Assembly (NCBI RefSeq): GCF_051622035.1
Contig: NC_135359.1
Coordinates: forward strand, 16,367,501-16,431,500
Length of the DNA stretch: 64,000 nt
From: Arctopsyche grandis
Lineage: Eukaryota; Arthropoda; Insecta; Trichoptera; Hydropsychidae
Direction of reading: 5' to 3'
Notes under the pieces: generated by a model
Database searches by the model: none
Told to the model about the DNA's origin: nothing
What the model saw: only the letters and a program-made list of their open reading frames with translations
Shown: positions 41,354-52,475 of the stretch, piece by piece
How positions within the stretch are numbered: position 1 is the first letter of the stretch
Layout of the letters: each line of letters opens with the position of its first letter
Position numbers and translations under genes: made by a program

Positions 41354-42879
41354 ATAATACTTCCACTTAGTTTCCGAGTTGAACTGTACTGGTATAAATT
41401 GACTTTAAATCAGATTAAAATTTGGAAAATGGTTGCATGAACAGTCGCCTAATTCGTGAGCTACACTGTGTTTTTACAAATTTTTTTATCATCTGTAGTA
41501 TGTAGAACTTTTCAAGTTTGTCAAGCGTTACCGGATAAAACACAAATTTGTCGTAGGTAGTACATACATACATACTGGTAGTGAATGTAATGGGCAAATA
41601 CGAAAGGTGTTGTCCAAATTGGATGTTTGTTGCAAGTTCGTGTTCGGTACGAAGCTGAAGTGAGAATTGGGGCGAAAACATAGCAAGGAATTGATAATGT
41701 TGTTATTGGGTCGGTGGCCGATTTACAAGGGCGCGTACAAACGAGCTGGATTATGAAGGGCCCACAGCCATCTGCTGGTGGCCAACCGGGCTTCCACTTC
41801 TCACACCAAGCTCTCGACCCCCTACTTTCCACCCGCACACAACCCCTTCGGGAATTTGCATAACATTCACCACCGCTGCATAATGTATGCGAATTAGCTT
41901 TCGGTGTTGGCGTCTCGGAGAGCGAGAGAGAGCCTTCAGACAATCAGGGATGCCCAAGCCCTCGAACCTGACCGATTCCCACTGGCAACTTATTAATGAT
42001 AAGGACCTATATAAGGTACATATCCATCAAAACCCTACGGAGAAATGTTTCTAATGCATTTCTCAGTATTTTGCTATGAGTACCACAAATTACATACTTG
42101 AACACCATTATCTTTACACTTTTGAACAAGCTTTGAAATCGGCAAGCAAATGCTACATACATACATGCATACATACATAAAGCGTACAACGTTGTTAGTT
42201 ATGTATGTATTTATAATAGCCTACCCGGAATAAACGTACCTAAGAAAATCGAATGATCATTTTAATTATTTTGTCTTATATTTTCAACTGGTAGTTATTG
42301 TTGGGTGCTCACTTTTCATCAAACACTGCTGTTATAACAGTTTTGTTCAGTTGTATGCATCATACGATTGCGTATTGTTAAAGTAAAGGAACTGACGATG
42401 GTCAAACTAGGGTATGTGCAAATTTCAAACCACAGTTGACAACTTCTGGACAAGGATGAGGAAGGACATAAGCAATGTCGAGTCATGTATGTATCCCCCG
42501 GTCCACATGGCAGTAGGAATTTGAGGTTGTTGTGGCTTTCGAGCTAAGCCTCAGAGGCGAACTATGGTAACAGTTTACTCACCTGCCACTCTCAAATGAC
42601 CTCCTACGGCCACATAACTGTCTTGCACACACATTCAACCATTTTAATCGCTGATGAACTATTAAAAAAATTTATGAAAATCTGAAATTAGTCAAATTTT
42701 TATATATCTACCATCCAAAATATCATCTTTCGCACATCACAGATCAAAAACTTCTTAACTTCAATTTCATAAAGCAGCTATACTAAAGGTGATCGATTCG
42801 GCGGTAGAACCGTATCAAGGCATTGACACTAGGAAGGGCGCTTGGAGGGTGAAGCAAAACTTCACAAAAACTTTTTTTT
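41354..42879. other. Spacer with unique block at 41690-41970
   Basis: 41690-41970 is GC-richer, with overlapping minus-strand frames of 140 and 68 codons but no recognisable domain. 42160-42210 is TACATA-type. No gene is supported. Confidence 0.4.
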
Positions 42880-43704
42880 TACACAACCTTTGCAGATCGC
42901 TTCAAAACGATGAGTGCACTTACACAAATACAATCTTCTTCTTCTAATGCCGAATCCGTATTCAGACGTAGGCGACTACCATGGGCAGACATCGTTTATG
43001 GCCCGTGCGAATTCTTCCCTATCATGGGCAAGCCGAAATAGCTTTTCGAGACCGAGTCCCATCCATGACCTGATGTTCCGGAGCCAAGAGAGCTTCTTTC
43101 TCCCAAGCCACCGCTTGCCTTCTATTTTCCCTTCTATGATTGTTTGTAGAAGGCGATATTTGAGGCCGCGAATAATATGGCCAAAGTATTCCATCTTACG
43201 GCGCTTCACCGTGTCAAGAAGCTCTCTCTTTTTATGAAGAAGCTGGAGAACTGTTTCGTTTCTTACATGCTCCTTCCACGAGATCTTTAGCATCCTCCGG
43301 TAACACCACATTTCAAAGGACTCTATCCTGTTCATGGATGCCACTAACAGTGTCCACGTTTCGCATCCGTACAGCAACACCGACCAAACATAGGAGTGCA
43401 GGACTCTTAAACGCAATTTCATAGACAACCTTCGACAACATAAAACATGTTTCATGCTGCCGAAGGCATTTACAATACAATACAGTCAATTAATAGAATC
43501 AATATACACAAGCATTTTATACAATGCGAATTCATACAAACATTCACAGTGACATCTATGGAAAAAATTTTGCAGCATTTTATGATCAAATTAGCAAACC
43601 TCAAAATGCTGAATAACTTGAGATTAGAGAGAGAGATAGGAAGGAGATGCCAATTTTTGCAGGAACCTTTTCAACGAAAATCAGAAAAATTGCCAAACTC
43701 TGAT
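42880..43704 (+). repeat. Unclassified repeat (family C), copy 2, split by an RTE
   Basis: 42880-42928 and 43461-43704 together match the uninterrupted copy at 15455-15715. The interruption is a minus-strand RTE fragment at 42929-43460. Sequences flanking it (ACAAATACAA on the left, ACAATACAATA on the right) look like an imperfect target duplication. Confidence 0.6.
42929..43460 (-). mobile_element. RTE-type LINE (second family), 3' fragment
   Basis: The minus-strand frame 43455-42976 (159 codons) is open and carries LLYGCETWTL, the RNase-H-less RTE C-terminal region with ESFEMWCYRRMLKISW and RRKMEYFGHI. It is distinct in sequence from the 52535-54718 family. The 3' end on the minus strand is CGGATTCGGCATTAGAAGAA, without a GATGAT tail. 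RT catalytic motifs are absent (5' truncation). Confidence 0.8.
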
Positions 43705-43837
43705 AGGAAACGATCGACCTGGAGTCACAAACCAAGTTCTGGCCACCACTCTGCTCGAAAGAATAGTATGTCAACCACTAGTATACGCCGTTGGTTTTAT
43801 AAGAAGTATAAAAAACAAGATTCGATAATGAAACATA

Positions 43838-43912
43838 TGTACATACATACATACATACATACACACATACATACATACATACATACATACGTACATACAT
43901 ACATACACGTTC
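43838..43912. repeat. (TACA)n microsatellite
   Basis: About 75 bp of ACAT repeats with a few ACAC/ACGT variants. It lies inside a 204-codon open frame that starts in repeat family C and is not a real gene. Confidence 0.9.
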
Positions 43913-43934
43913 ACACATTTCGGCTAAGAGAGCA

Positions 43935-45010
43935 TTTTCGATACAAATTCAGCGCAAATGTAGGAAAACTTATATCGCTGTCGGATCCTTCATCACTGAG
44001 GATCGTGACTACATATGATGTCCGGTCAACCAGCTGCCTCCATTCAGTTCTGAATTCGTAGGAAAACTTACAAATGACAAAAGTTCTACTTCCGGTTGTC
44101 GGACTATGTTTATGTTTTTATAAATTAAAAAAACTTTAAATATTATAAACATAAAATATCAAGAAGATAGAAATAGTTTAATAGGTCAAAATAAAATAAT
44201 GAAATATTGTTTTAAAAAAAAATACTATGTACTTCTGGTATCAACACTAAGTTAGTACATAAATTATACAAATATAATTTTAAGCTTGATAGGTTCTGTG
44301 TTGTGGAAAATATCATGTTGTCACGGCATTTTTGACTTTTCTAGGAGGAAAAAATAGCACTTTCGGTTAATTAAATTGAATGACTTTTTTATTTTCATCA
44401 CATTGATTCAAAGATTGAACTTGAATTTTTCTCGTGAAGAGCACACATATTTAAAAGGTCGAAAAATATAGTGGAAGAATAACCGAACAAGAGTAAACTG
44501 CCACTTTCGGTAGACGGATGCTTACCAAATTTTATACGTATCTTGGTATTAAGCTAAAACTTCTAGATATGAAATTTCAGTTCAATACATTGAAAGATTT
44601 CTAAAAAAAACATAAATACCTCGATTCACATTCGAGTGAATGTACATACTACTTCTGGTTGACGTTATTTAAAGGATATTTAAAAAATATGAGTATAAAA
44701 TTTATAAGTTCTATAACTTTTAAAAAAATTCAGTCTTATCCGTTGAGTGGTTTGGGAGATAGTTAAATCGTATAAGGAGATTTACCATTTCCGGTCAATC
44801 ACGGAGTTACGTACTATCGTATCGATTAGCATTTCAGAAACTGATACTACATGAGTTTCAATTCGATAGGGCTAATGGTGTTTAAAAACTCCTCAAAATA
44901 TACAAAAACACACACGCACATTTTTTCAAGATCATGAAAACGTGATCGGTGATCGATTTAGAGTTTGATCAGTCAAAATCTCGAGTTCGAATTATCACAA
45001 AATTTTTATA
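43935..45010 (+). repeat. CTTCCGGTT repeat family A, second long copy
   Basis: Collinear with 35120-36380 from GTAGGAAAACTTACAAATG through GAACAAGAGTAAACTGCCAC, TGGTTTGGGAGATAGTTAA and the tail GATCATGAAAACGTGATC. It has only one of the two 291-bp units and a short (AC) run. Confidence 0.65.
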
Positions 45011-45039
45011 ATTTTTGTCACGATGTGATCCTGAAATTA

Positions 45040-45370
45040 TTATCAATGACAATGCTTTTAACATACCTCCTTTACGTTTCACATGGCTTTCGTGTCAGTG
45101 GTCATTTTTATCTCTTATCCGATCGTTTTCATACTTTGCCATATTGCTCATTTTGGTCATCAATATACGTAAATGTATCGTCTGCCATTACGTTGGAGAT
45201 AAAATATCGTATACAATGCGTAACAAATATCCAGAATCTCGGATACGGTGACGTTTATGACGGTACGTAAGGCTACCATAATCTATCTTCAACCTTTTCG
45301 CCTTGATATGCTATTTCAGATTTTTATTGTTTAAACGCCTATAATTACTTTATCAGCATATGTTCCTATA
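45040..45370 (+). mobile_element. TA-flanked TIR element (family B), copy 3, truncated
   Basis: Matches copy 2 from ACATACCTCCTTTACG to GTTTAAACGCCTATAATTAC and then stops. The right terminus is absent. As in copy 2 it follows family A directly. Confidence 0.6.
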
Positions 45371-46780
45371 TTTACATATATACATAAGTACATACGAAGT
45401 ATCATCAGACGAAGTTGATCATGGAAAAATTCAACTTGGAGACATACATATGTTCATAGGTTTGATGCCAAAATTGTATTTGACAAAAGAAGTCAAGAAA
45501 TCAGTCAAGTCTCACAGATTCCGTTCTATGAAATATGTGGCCAGAGACCATAACAGAGAAATATCTTAGTACGATACAGATGCAATCCTTACGAATCTAG
45601 CATTTTAAAGATACAATTATGATGAATTTTACTACCGTAATAATGCAAATCACATTGGGGCCCACTGGACCACCGGAAAATGGCCTATCGCAGTGGCATA
45701 GCACGAGACTGTATCTGGTGAATTTTTCGTTATGTACAAACAGGAAGTTGGTGGTGACCCGAACGATAATATGATGAAATTTTAATACGAACCGGGACAC
45801 ATGGGGTTGCTTTGAGCGTTGCGCAAAACCGGACGCCATGAGTTAACCTGTCTCAATTTAATATTCATCGATTCCACAGCGCGTCGTACGTTGCATAAAA
45901 CAAACACAAATACACCCCTATTCCTACACACACCCGCACAGATCTTCATTCTCTGGAAAGACAATCCTATGTTCGATTTAGAGCGTCTTTGAACACCACC
46001 AACACAAGACTATTTAAACAGTAGATACAATGCTTCATTCCCATGTGTAAATTGTATGCTCTGTGCAGCACTGTTGATTCGTACTCGACGTATCGTAAAA
46101 TACATAATAGTATATCATATTCGTAATATATTTGTATAGTCTATTAATATATTATATTGACATGTCTCTAGTTATTGCAAACAAATACAATTTGCTTCAT
46201 TCATTTAAATGCATATGTCTCATTGAAATAGATTTGAGGGTATATCCAAAGCTCGAGGAACAGTGGTAAACTACAACAAAGGCAGTGAAAATAAAAGTAT
46301 ATTGTGTATTGAAAGATTAAATGCAAAAATTAATACAAATAAAATACATTGAAGAAGGATCGGCGGTAGAAAAACTTAAAAAAATTTTAAACTCGTAACT
46401 GTATTTCAAACCTAATTTAAATTCATAAAATGTAGTTAAAATATATCGATTGGAAAACGGCAACACAAAATTACAAAAATCGATTAGTACCAAAGGAAAA
46501 ACCTATGAACATTGTTGTTTTATCATAAATATAACAAAACCATGCCAATATCTGAACTACAGTATATGTATATGTACGTATGTACATATGTGCGACTTTT
46601 AATACTCGTATTTTTATTTTATCTGGCCAGTAGAGTGTTGCGCCAAATTTATTCGAATTCCTTGACATAATTTCACTTTTTCAGTGATGATTATGTCAAA
46701 GACATAATAAAGACATCACTGAAAAGTGCATTAGAAGGTTTTGTATTTATGCTTTGACCTAAAACAAATCAAATAGAATA
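45371..46780. other. AT-rich spacer; hairpin at 46674-46728
   Basis: 45590-45960 is slightly GC-richer with overlapping minus-strand frames and no domain. 46674-46728 forms a long hairpin, listed separately. Confidence 0.4.
46674..46728. repeat. 55-nt inverted repeat / hairpin
   Basis: CACTTTTTCAGTGATG pairs with CATCACTGAAAAGTG (one-base bulge), and inside it ATTATGTC pairs with GACATAAT, separated by AAA. A 5-nt asymmetric bulge lies on the 3' side. The size is pre-miRNA-like, but there is no known miRNA seed that I recognise. A small foldback transposon is equally possible. Confidence 0.6.
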
Positions 46781-46784
46781 ATAC

Positions 46785-47156
46785 TGTTGCGTATGGGTGG
46801 GTGGAGGATCCAAATAAAAGGCCAAAGTGGCTTCACATAATTTATTGGGTGATTAAGGAGATCCACGCACTACCAGTGCTCCTTCCAGAATGCCTTGGTA
46901 TGGCCTAAGTACCTGCTTATAAAGGACAGATCGCTCAGTGCATCTTCCTCGTCACGTTTGTTTACCCATTCTTATAGTCACGTACCAGATATGCAGTCCC
47001 ACGCTCAGTTCTGAGAAATCTAGCGGGAAGTGACTGAATGCCGTTACCGACCACTAAGTCTATTCGGGGGTCTCCATTGTTAGCCGACAGCACTTAAGTC
47101 TGGAGATAATCATCGAAAACCAATTGTAACGGCGGCTCCTTTTAGCATATGCTACA
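46785..47156. mobile_element. Probable solo LTR
   Basis: A 372-bp block starting TGTTGCG and ending TGCTACA (short inverted TGT/ACA ends) is flanked by the 4-bp direct repeat ATAC (46781-46784 and 47157-47160). It is GC-richer than its surroundings and contains AATAAA near 46813. No primer-binding site follows. A 4-bp duplication fits Ty3/gypsy-type integration. A 4-bp match in AT-rich DNA is modest evidence. Confidence 0.5.
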
Positions 47157-47160
47157 ATAC

Positions 47161-48714
47161 CATATCCTTTGGATCGACAGTTGTCCCCCTGGTCTTCCAG
47201 TGAGCGAGAAGGTGAGCACAGGTGACGAGGGAAACCGTTTTTTATCCACTTCCCAAGATCATCCCTAAACACCCTCAAAAGGGATCAAATTTCGCAGCAA
47301 GTCCACGTTCTTATTATTTTCACCACTCCCACATACATGTACGGTGAAACGTTCAACGATATCGAATTACAGGATTTGTTTGGATATGCGCGACGAAATC
47401 AAGTGGTTTTATTTGTTTGACCTCAGATCAAACACTCCCCGTATCCGTATAGCAAATACATTTTACGGTGGCCTTTACAAAATTGCATTGTTTTATGGTA
47501 AACTCATATTGTTTCTTCGTCTCGCATGTCACTTTTACGATGATAGACACGTTTCGGTCTTAATGCTAAACGTCAATCGTAAAAGATTTACGATCGGACC
47601 ACCCCCAGCCCCCTCGCAATACAACCACTACGTCGGATAAAAAATGCACGTATCTATGTACATACATATATGTATATGTGATAATCTTTGTATCAAAAAC
47701 CCTAAAAAAGTTTTGAGAGCGACATTAAATTGAACAAAAATCTTAATTCGGTTTTTGGTGGCTCATGTTTATTAAGTTTATAATCTGTCAGCCTTTTGGG
47801 TTTTCACAGATAAGAGAAGTACGAGAAAAAATCAATAGAATATTTGGAAAAACCAAATACCTTAAGCAAAACTGTTTATATGTAGATACTTTCTAGCACC
47901 TTATTTCTGTATCTGTTTTTACTCTCTTCCGGGAAGAAAATACTGTAGAAACATTTAAAAGCAAACTTTTCATTTTTGGTTTGAAGTGGATCTGTTTGTC
48001 GACTCTTCCCCAAATACAACCAATAAATAAAAGACCCATATTCATTTGTGTACATTGCAAATAGGTTTGTTAAATAGTATGCATACACTAAGTTTAATAA
48101 GTAAGTTTTTTAAATATTATAAGTAAAACCGCTATAAAATCTAGCATAAAATGTAAAAGACATAATTTAGCATTCATACGAAGACGTGTGATTTACAAAC
48201 TTTATAAGCTTAAGCTATTTCGTTTTTTTTAAAGGCTAATAATTTAGAGAAAGAATTTGCAGCTTTTCTGACTTTTTTATTATTTATTATTTTTAATAGT
48301 GGGCGTAAAAATTACAGTAATTCAAAATTTTGTGTAAAAATTCTATAACATATTTATGCTTATTAAATTAAAGTACATACCTACTATACTAACGATACAC
48401 CTTTTTAAAACACGATAGGTATACCTACAAGAACTTTCTTTTAGTGGACTACCACTTCGAGTCCAATTCCATTTTATTTTTGCCATATTATGTAGTTTTC
48501 TGTATTCCCAAACAACATACATATATACATATACCCAAATCATTCAAATCTATTGGTGCTCTCTGTGATTCCGTTGACCTTCAATCTGATTTTAGTGATA
48601 TTTTTAATTGGTCAGTTGTAAATATGTTAGCTTCACCAGATCGCGAAACCAACTTAAATACTCTTACTATTTAAATAGCATTAAGCTAAATTTGGTTGCG
48701 AGTTTCAGTGATAT
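47161..48714. other. Spacer with unique block at 47160-47640
   Basis: 47160-47640 is GC-richer, with a 98-codon plus-strand frame that has no recognisable features. The rest is AT-rich. Confidence 0.4.
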
Positions 48715-48954
48715 TAAACATTAGCGGAAATGGGAATTATGGCAACGCTGTAATATGTTTTCCACAAGATTTTCCTTTTAAATACTTTTTGCGTTTTGAC
48801 AGCTCAAAGATTTTAGCTGCTAAAAGTTTCATACGACATCTGGTAAGTCTATTCGAAGATAGCTTTTGACTATTAACACTTGGACTAAAATAGTTCGTGT
48901 ATGAATAATCAAGTAAGTTCATGATCGAACCTATGTATGTGAACAATTGGACTG
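48715..48954 (-). mobile_element. TIR element related to 1290-1907, partial
   Basis: On the minus strand it starts CAGTCCAATTGTTCACATAC and matches the left end of the 1290 element, then GTCAATAGTT..., AGATGTCGTATGAAACTTTT and, nearer 48715, the complement of GGAAATGGGAATTATGG. Internal sequence of about 170 bp found at 1430-1600 is missing here. Confidence 0.5.
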
Positions 48955-49818
48955 TAACATGTACATATGTACATAGGTACATTGTATATACATTTCATAG
49001 TCGCCGAATTTGTAATACCCAGAATACACTGCTCGTAATGCAGTGTATTCTGGGTAATATTTATACGATATTTAAAGTAAATGTAATTCTTATGGTGGGT
49101 GGAATAAAAGGGGGTGGAATGGGTAGTGTAAGGGTTGAACGTCACGCGAAACTTCGCACCTCTCCCGTGTGTCCATGAAAGCGTTTTCGCGCTTTATAAT
49201 TCATGGGGAACAGATGAGGCTTAAGTGCGGGGCGTGGCGGAGCACCAACGGGTGGGGCTACGCCCCGGCCCCCGTGACGCAGATTCACCGCCACTCTATT
49301 CTCGTTCCCTTAAAATTCCGAGGCTACTGCGAAAAATGAGCCGGCTTAGAGGGATACCGTCGCGTCGTGCGCAATGGGTTAAAACTAATGACTATCGAAT
49401 AATATTCAAATCAAATCAAAAGTATCAAATCAAAGCATCTGCGTTGTATCAGTATAAATACAATTGAATGTATTTACGATTTGTGAAGCTTGCACGTGTG
49501 CATATATGTACGTATGCGAAAAGCAATATGCTGGTCAAATTAGATGAAATAATATGACGCACCATTGTATCTGCCATATTATATTTGCTTGGATGGTCAG
49601 TGAACGGCCACATATTAATTATCCAAAATTGATTTTGAGCAAATCATATTTTAAATTAAAATAAATTTATTGCTGAATCCAGAAAGTTGTAAGATATTGT
49701 ATTGTATACATATAAAATATATGTATGTATAATAACAGCTCGAATGAAATTATATATTAAAAAACGATGTTGAAACGTTTGAAGCTGCGTTCTTTTGAAC
49801 GTACAATGTTAATAAATA
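48955..49818. other. Spacer; hairpin at 49016-49056, unique block 49090-49390
   Basis: 49090-49390 is GC-richer (GGGGCTACGCCCCGGCCCCC) with no domain-bearing frame. 49500-49800 is AT-rich. Confidence 0.4.
49016..49056. repeat. Perfect 17-bp inverted repeat flanked by TA
   Basis: Arms TACCCAGAATACACTGC and GCAGTGTATTCTGGGTA are exact complements around the 7-nt loop TCGTAAT. The outermost TA on each side would fit a Tc1/mariner-type duplication around a minimal pair of terminal repeats. Confidence 0.8.
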
Positions 49819-50060
49819 ACTAGTGTTGTACCCGATAAAATATTATCACATGGGTGTTGTAATATTAAGTTATTAAATAAATAAAAGAAATGTGTCGGTT
49901 TGATCCACACGCGGTGGAATGTTTTTCAAATACTTTTTAAATATAATTAATTTAATATTTATGTTTAATTGTTTAATATGAAAAAAGGTAAAAAAATACC
50001 TAGACGTAAAAAATATAAAACACCAATAGAAAAATCAATTAATTAAATACAATTTCAATA
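49819..50060 (+). repeat. Unclassified repeat (family E), copy 2
   Basis: Matches the minus-strand copy at 18208-18469 from ACTAGTGTTGTACCCGATAA to TATAAAACACCAATAGAA and AATTTCAATA. The match ends where the LINE coding sequence starts, so the LINE's 5' end abuts it. Confidence 0.7.
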
Positions 50061-50061
50061 G

Positions 50062-51845
50062 ATGGCGGTAAATTCTCTGCCAAGAAGAAATATTAAGAGT
50101 AAGCATATTTCACATGGCCTTGAGCATTCGTTATCATTTAATAATAAAAGTTGTGTCGGTCCTGAGATCGCTAATGCTTTTGCTATTTTTTTTAGCTCTG
50201 TATTTGATCAGAGATCACCATCCCTTGATGCTAATTTGACTTCCCAAATTGGTACTGATGGTGTCGGTATAGACATTCCGCGGATCTCACTTGGAGATGT
50301 TAGGATAGCAATTTTGAAGCTGGAGGGGTCTGTTGGGCCTGACGGTGTGCCCCCTGACGTATTAAAGGCATGCTGTAATTCGCTATTAGAGCCTCTTCAG
50401 TTTTTTTTAACCTTATTCTGGGTTCTGGTAATTATCCTGAAAAATGGAAATTATCTAGAGTCCATTCCCATTCATAAAAGTGGCTCTAAAAATGAGGTTG
50501 AAAATTACAGACCTATTGCTATCATTTCGGCTATTCCCAAAATTTTCGATAATATCCTTCACCGTTTGATTCTTTTGCAGTTCAAAAGATTGTTGTATCA
50601 TGAGCAGCATGGTTTTTCACCATGTCGTCCCACTACCACTAATCTTGCCTGCTTTTCATATTATACCATGTCTAAAGTTGACGGTGGTCAACAAGTTGAT
50701 GTAGCCTACTTTGATTTTCGTAAGGCCTTTGATCTTGTTAATAATGACGCTCTTATGATCAGATTAGCTGAAGTGGGCTTTTCTCCACGTCTTCTTAAGC
50801 TATTTGCTTCTTATCTTAGTGATAGGAAGCAATTTGTTAGATATGGTATTTATGAATCTCCTTCATTTTTTACGCGATCTGGTGTAACTCAGGGGTCCAC
50901 CTTAGGCCCTTTATTATTTACTATAGTTATTAATAACTTCCCAGTAAAGTTCTACGCAATGCTTCATGTCTCTTGTTTGCAGACGACGTTAAATTTTTCT
51001 TTGCTGTTAAGGATGAGAGGCAAGCCTCTCTCCTTCAAGCGGATATTAACGCTGTTTTAGAGTTCAGTTCCAGTTTAGGGCTTGAACTGAATACTAGTAA
51101 ATGTGCCATTATGAGTTATGGACGTGCGAATTCGCTCTATTGTCACGGATATTCCATTGGATCCGTATTGTTGAAGCGTGTGGAATCTATGGTCGACTTG
51201 GGTATCACTTTTGATCCTCAATTCACCTTTCACAACCACATCAAGACAGTCGCTGACGTTTCCTTTCGTCGACTTGGATTTGTCTTGAGACATGCTAGAT
51301 TATTCTCCAACCCTTGGTCTTCTCGCTTGCTTTTCAACTCGCTTGTTAGAAGTAAGCTAGAGTATAATGCAATTGTGTGGAATCCGCATGAAGCAAATTA
51401 CTCTATTATTATCGAAAAAGTGCAAAAAGAATTTCTTCGTTTTCTTTATAAGAAAGAGTATGGTTACTACCCATATCTCTATCCTACTCCTTTCCTTTTG
51501 GGCATGCTTGGGTATAATTCTCTTGAACTTCGGAGAAACTTCTCGTTAATTCGTTTCGCTCTCCAGCTATTGCGTGGTAATACGTCATGCCCGTTGTTGC
51601 TGGAACAGTTGGGACTTTATGTCCCTAATAATTATGTGCGTGGTAGACATCATCATTTGGTGGTTGTACCTGCTGCTCGCACAGTTCTTTTTCGAATGGC
51701 TCCTATTCCAAGAGCTATTCGACTTCTCAATGAAATCGTTGCTGCTGTCCCTGAATGTGATATTTTCCACCTTGGGGAGCGTAGATTATCGGATATTATT
51801 TTAACATATTTATCTGGTAACCTGCGCTCATCATTACTTTCTTAA
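50062..51845 (+). pseudogene. LINE reverse transcriptase, broken by frameshifts
   Basis: Non-LTR reverse transcriptase that would copy its RNA onto nicked target DNA. RT fingers/palm motifs are all recognisable (see motifs in the parent element), but at least three frame changes break the chain: one pair around 50403-50465 and a single one near 50942. The 290-codon second segment (50973-51845) contains motif C, the thumb and the C-terminal domain (NPWSSRLLFNSLVRSKLEY). The absence of in-frame stops elsewhere suggests fairly recent decay. Confidence 0.8.
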
Positions 51846-52202
51846 TTTGAATGTGATGTATGAGTGGAATCTTAATCTACTCTCTTCCATTTGGGCCTCG
51901 CTGTGATTTTATTTTTTATTCATATTTTGTTTTATTTTATTTTACTTTTTCTTTCTCCTTTGTACATTTTTATATACTATTTTAATTTTGTTCAGTGTAA
52001 ACAAAGAATGGGATTTATGGATTTTATTTTTGATTTTTACACTTTTGTTATTTTTTTTTTCCTCTCTGAATGATGTATTATTTTCCTTTTGTTACTTTTT
52101 TTTTATTATTTTATTTTACCATGTTTTCTGCTTTTGCTTTTTTCCTTTATTTACAGTTTACTTGTTTTTATATCATGTTTTTATATATTTTTCAATTGTA
52201 GG

Positions 52203-52243
52203 CCATTGTGGCGCATTAGGTTCTTCTTGTAATGCCACAATGG
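52203..52243 (+). other. LINE 3'-terminal hairpin
   Basis: CCATTGTGGC (52203-52212) pairs perfectly with GCCACAATGG (52234-52243) around the 21-nt loop starting GCATTAGGTTCTTC. The position just before the (AATA)n tail fits the 3' structure recognised by a stringent-type LINE reverse transcriptase (inference). See the SINE hairpin at 2422-2462. Confidence 0.8.
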
Positions 52244-52356
52244 TCCAAAACTATTAAATAAATAAATAAATAAATATTGGTATCAATTAGTATATATACA
52301 TATTACATACATATATAGAAGTTTATTCCTTTGTTATTGTATTCGTATATACGTAT

Positions 52357-52469
52357 TGGCAGTGGTTTAGCTGTGACGTACAATGTATGTCGAATCGAAA
52401 TGATTATTATAGTACGGCGAGCGTTATCTCAGACAAACAGAGACACATATAGACAGAATAGCGATATTA

Positions 52470-52475
<6 letters not shown>
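52357..52475 (+). repeat. Microsatellite-linked repeat (family D), copy 2
   Basis: GGCAGTGGTTTAGCTGTGAC, GAATCGAAATGATT, ATTATAGTACGGCGAGCGTT and AGACAGAATAGCGATATTAT match the minus-strand copy at 18003-18145. It passes directly into (TA)n at 52476. Confidence 0.7.

Larger units (their letters stand above)
50061..52265 (+). mobile_element. CR1/Jockey-group LINE, 5'-truncated, frameshifted
   Basis: The RT-coding region lies at 50062-51845, split over frames. Upstream frame: motif ENYRPIAIIS, motif A AYFDFRKAFD and motif B VTQGSTLGPLLF. Motif C FADDVKFF lies in another frame from 50973, with the switch near 50942. A hidden pair of frameshifts at about 50403-50465 also scrambles a segment that reads NLILGSGNYPEKWKLSRV in an alternative frame. 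The C-terminal region runs to the stop at 51845. No endonuclease or first ORF is present. The 3' UTR is T-rich and ends in a hairpin (52203-52243) plus (AATA)n. Inactive copy. Confidence 0.85.

Noticed and set aside
43447..44061. 204-codon frame
   Set aside because: It crosses repeat family C, a (TACA)n microsatellite and the start of repeat family A, so it is a chance frame through repeats.
46900..46960. TATA box plus TCAGT initiator near TATAAAGGACAGATCGCTCAGT
   Set aside because: Spacing is about 20 nt rather than 30, and it lies within the probable solo LTR. No downstream gene is visible.
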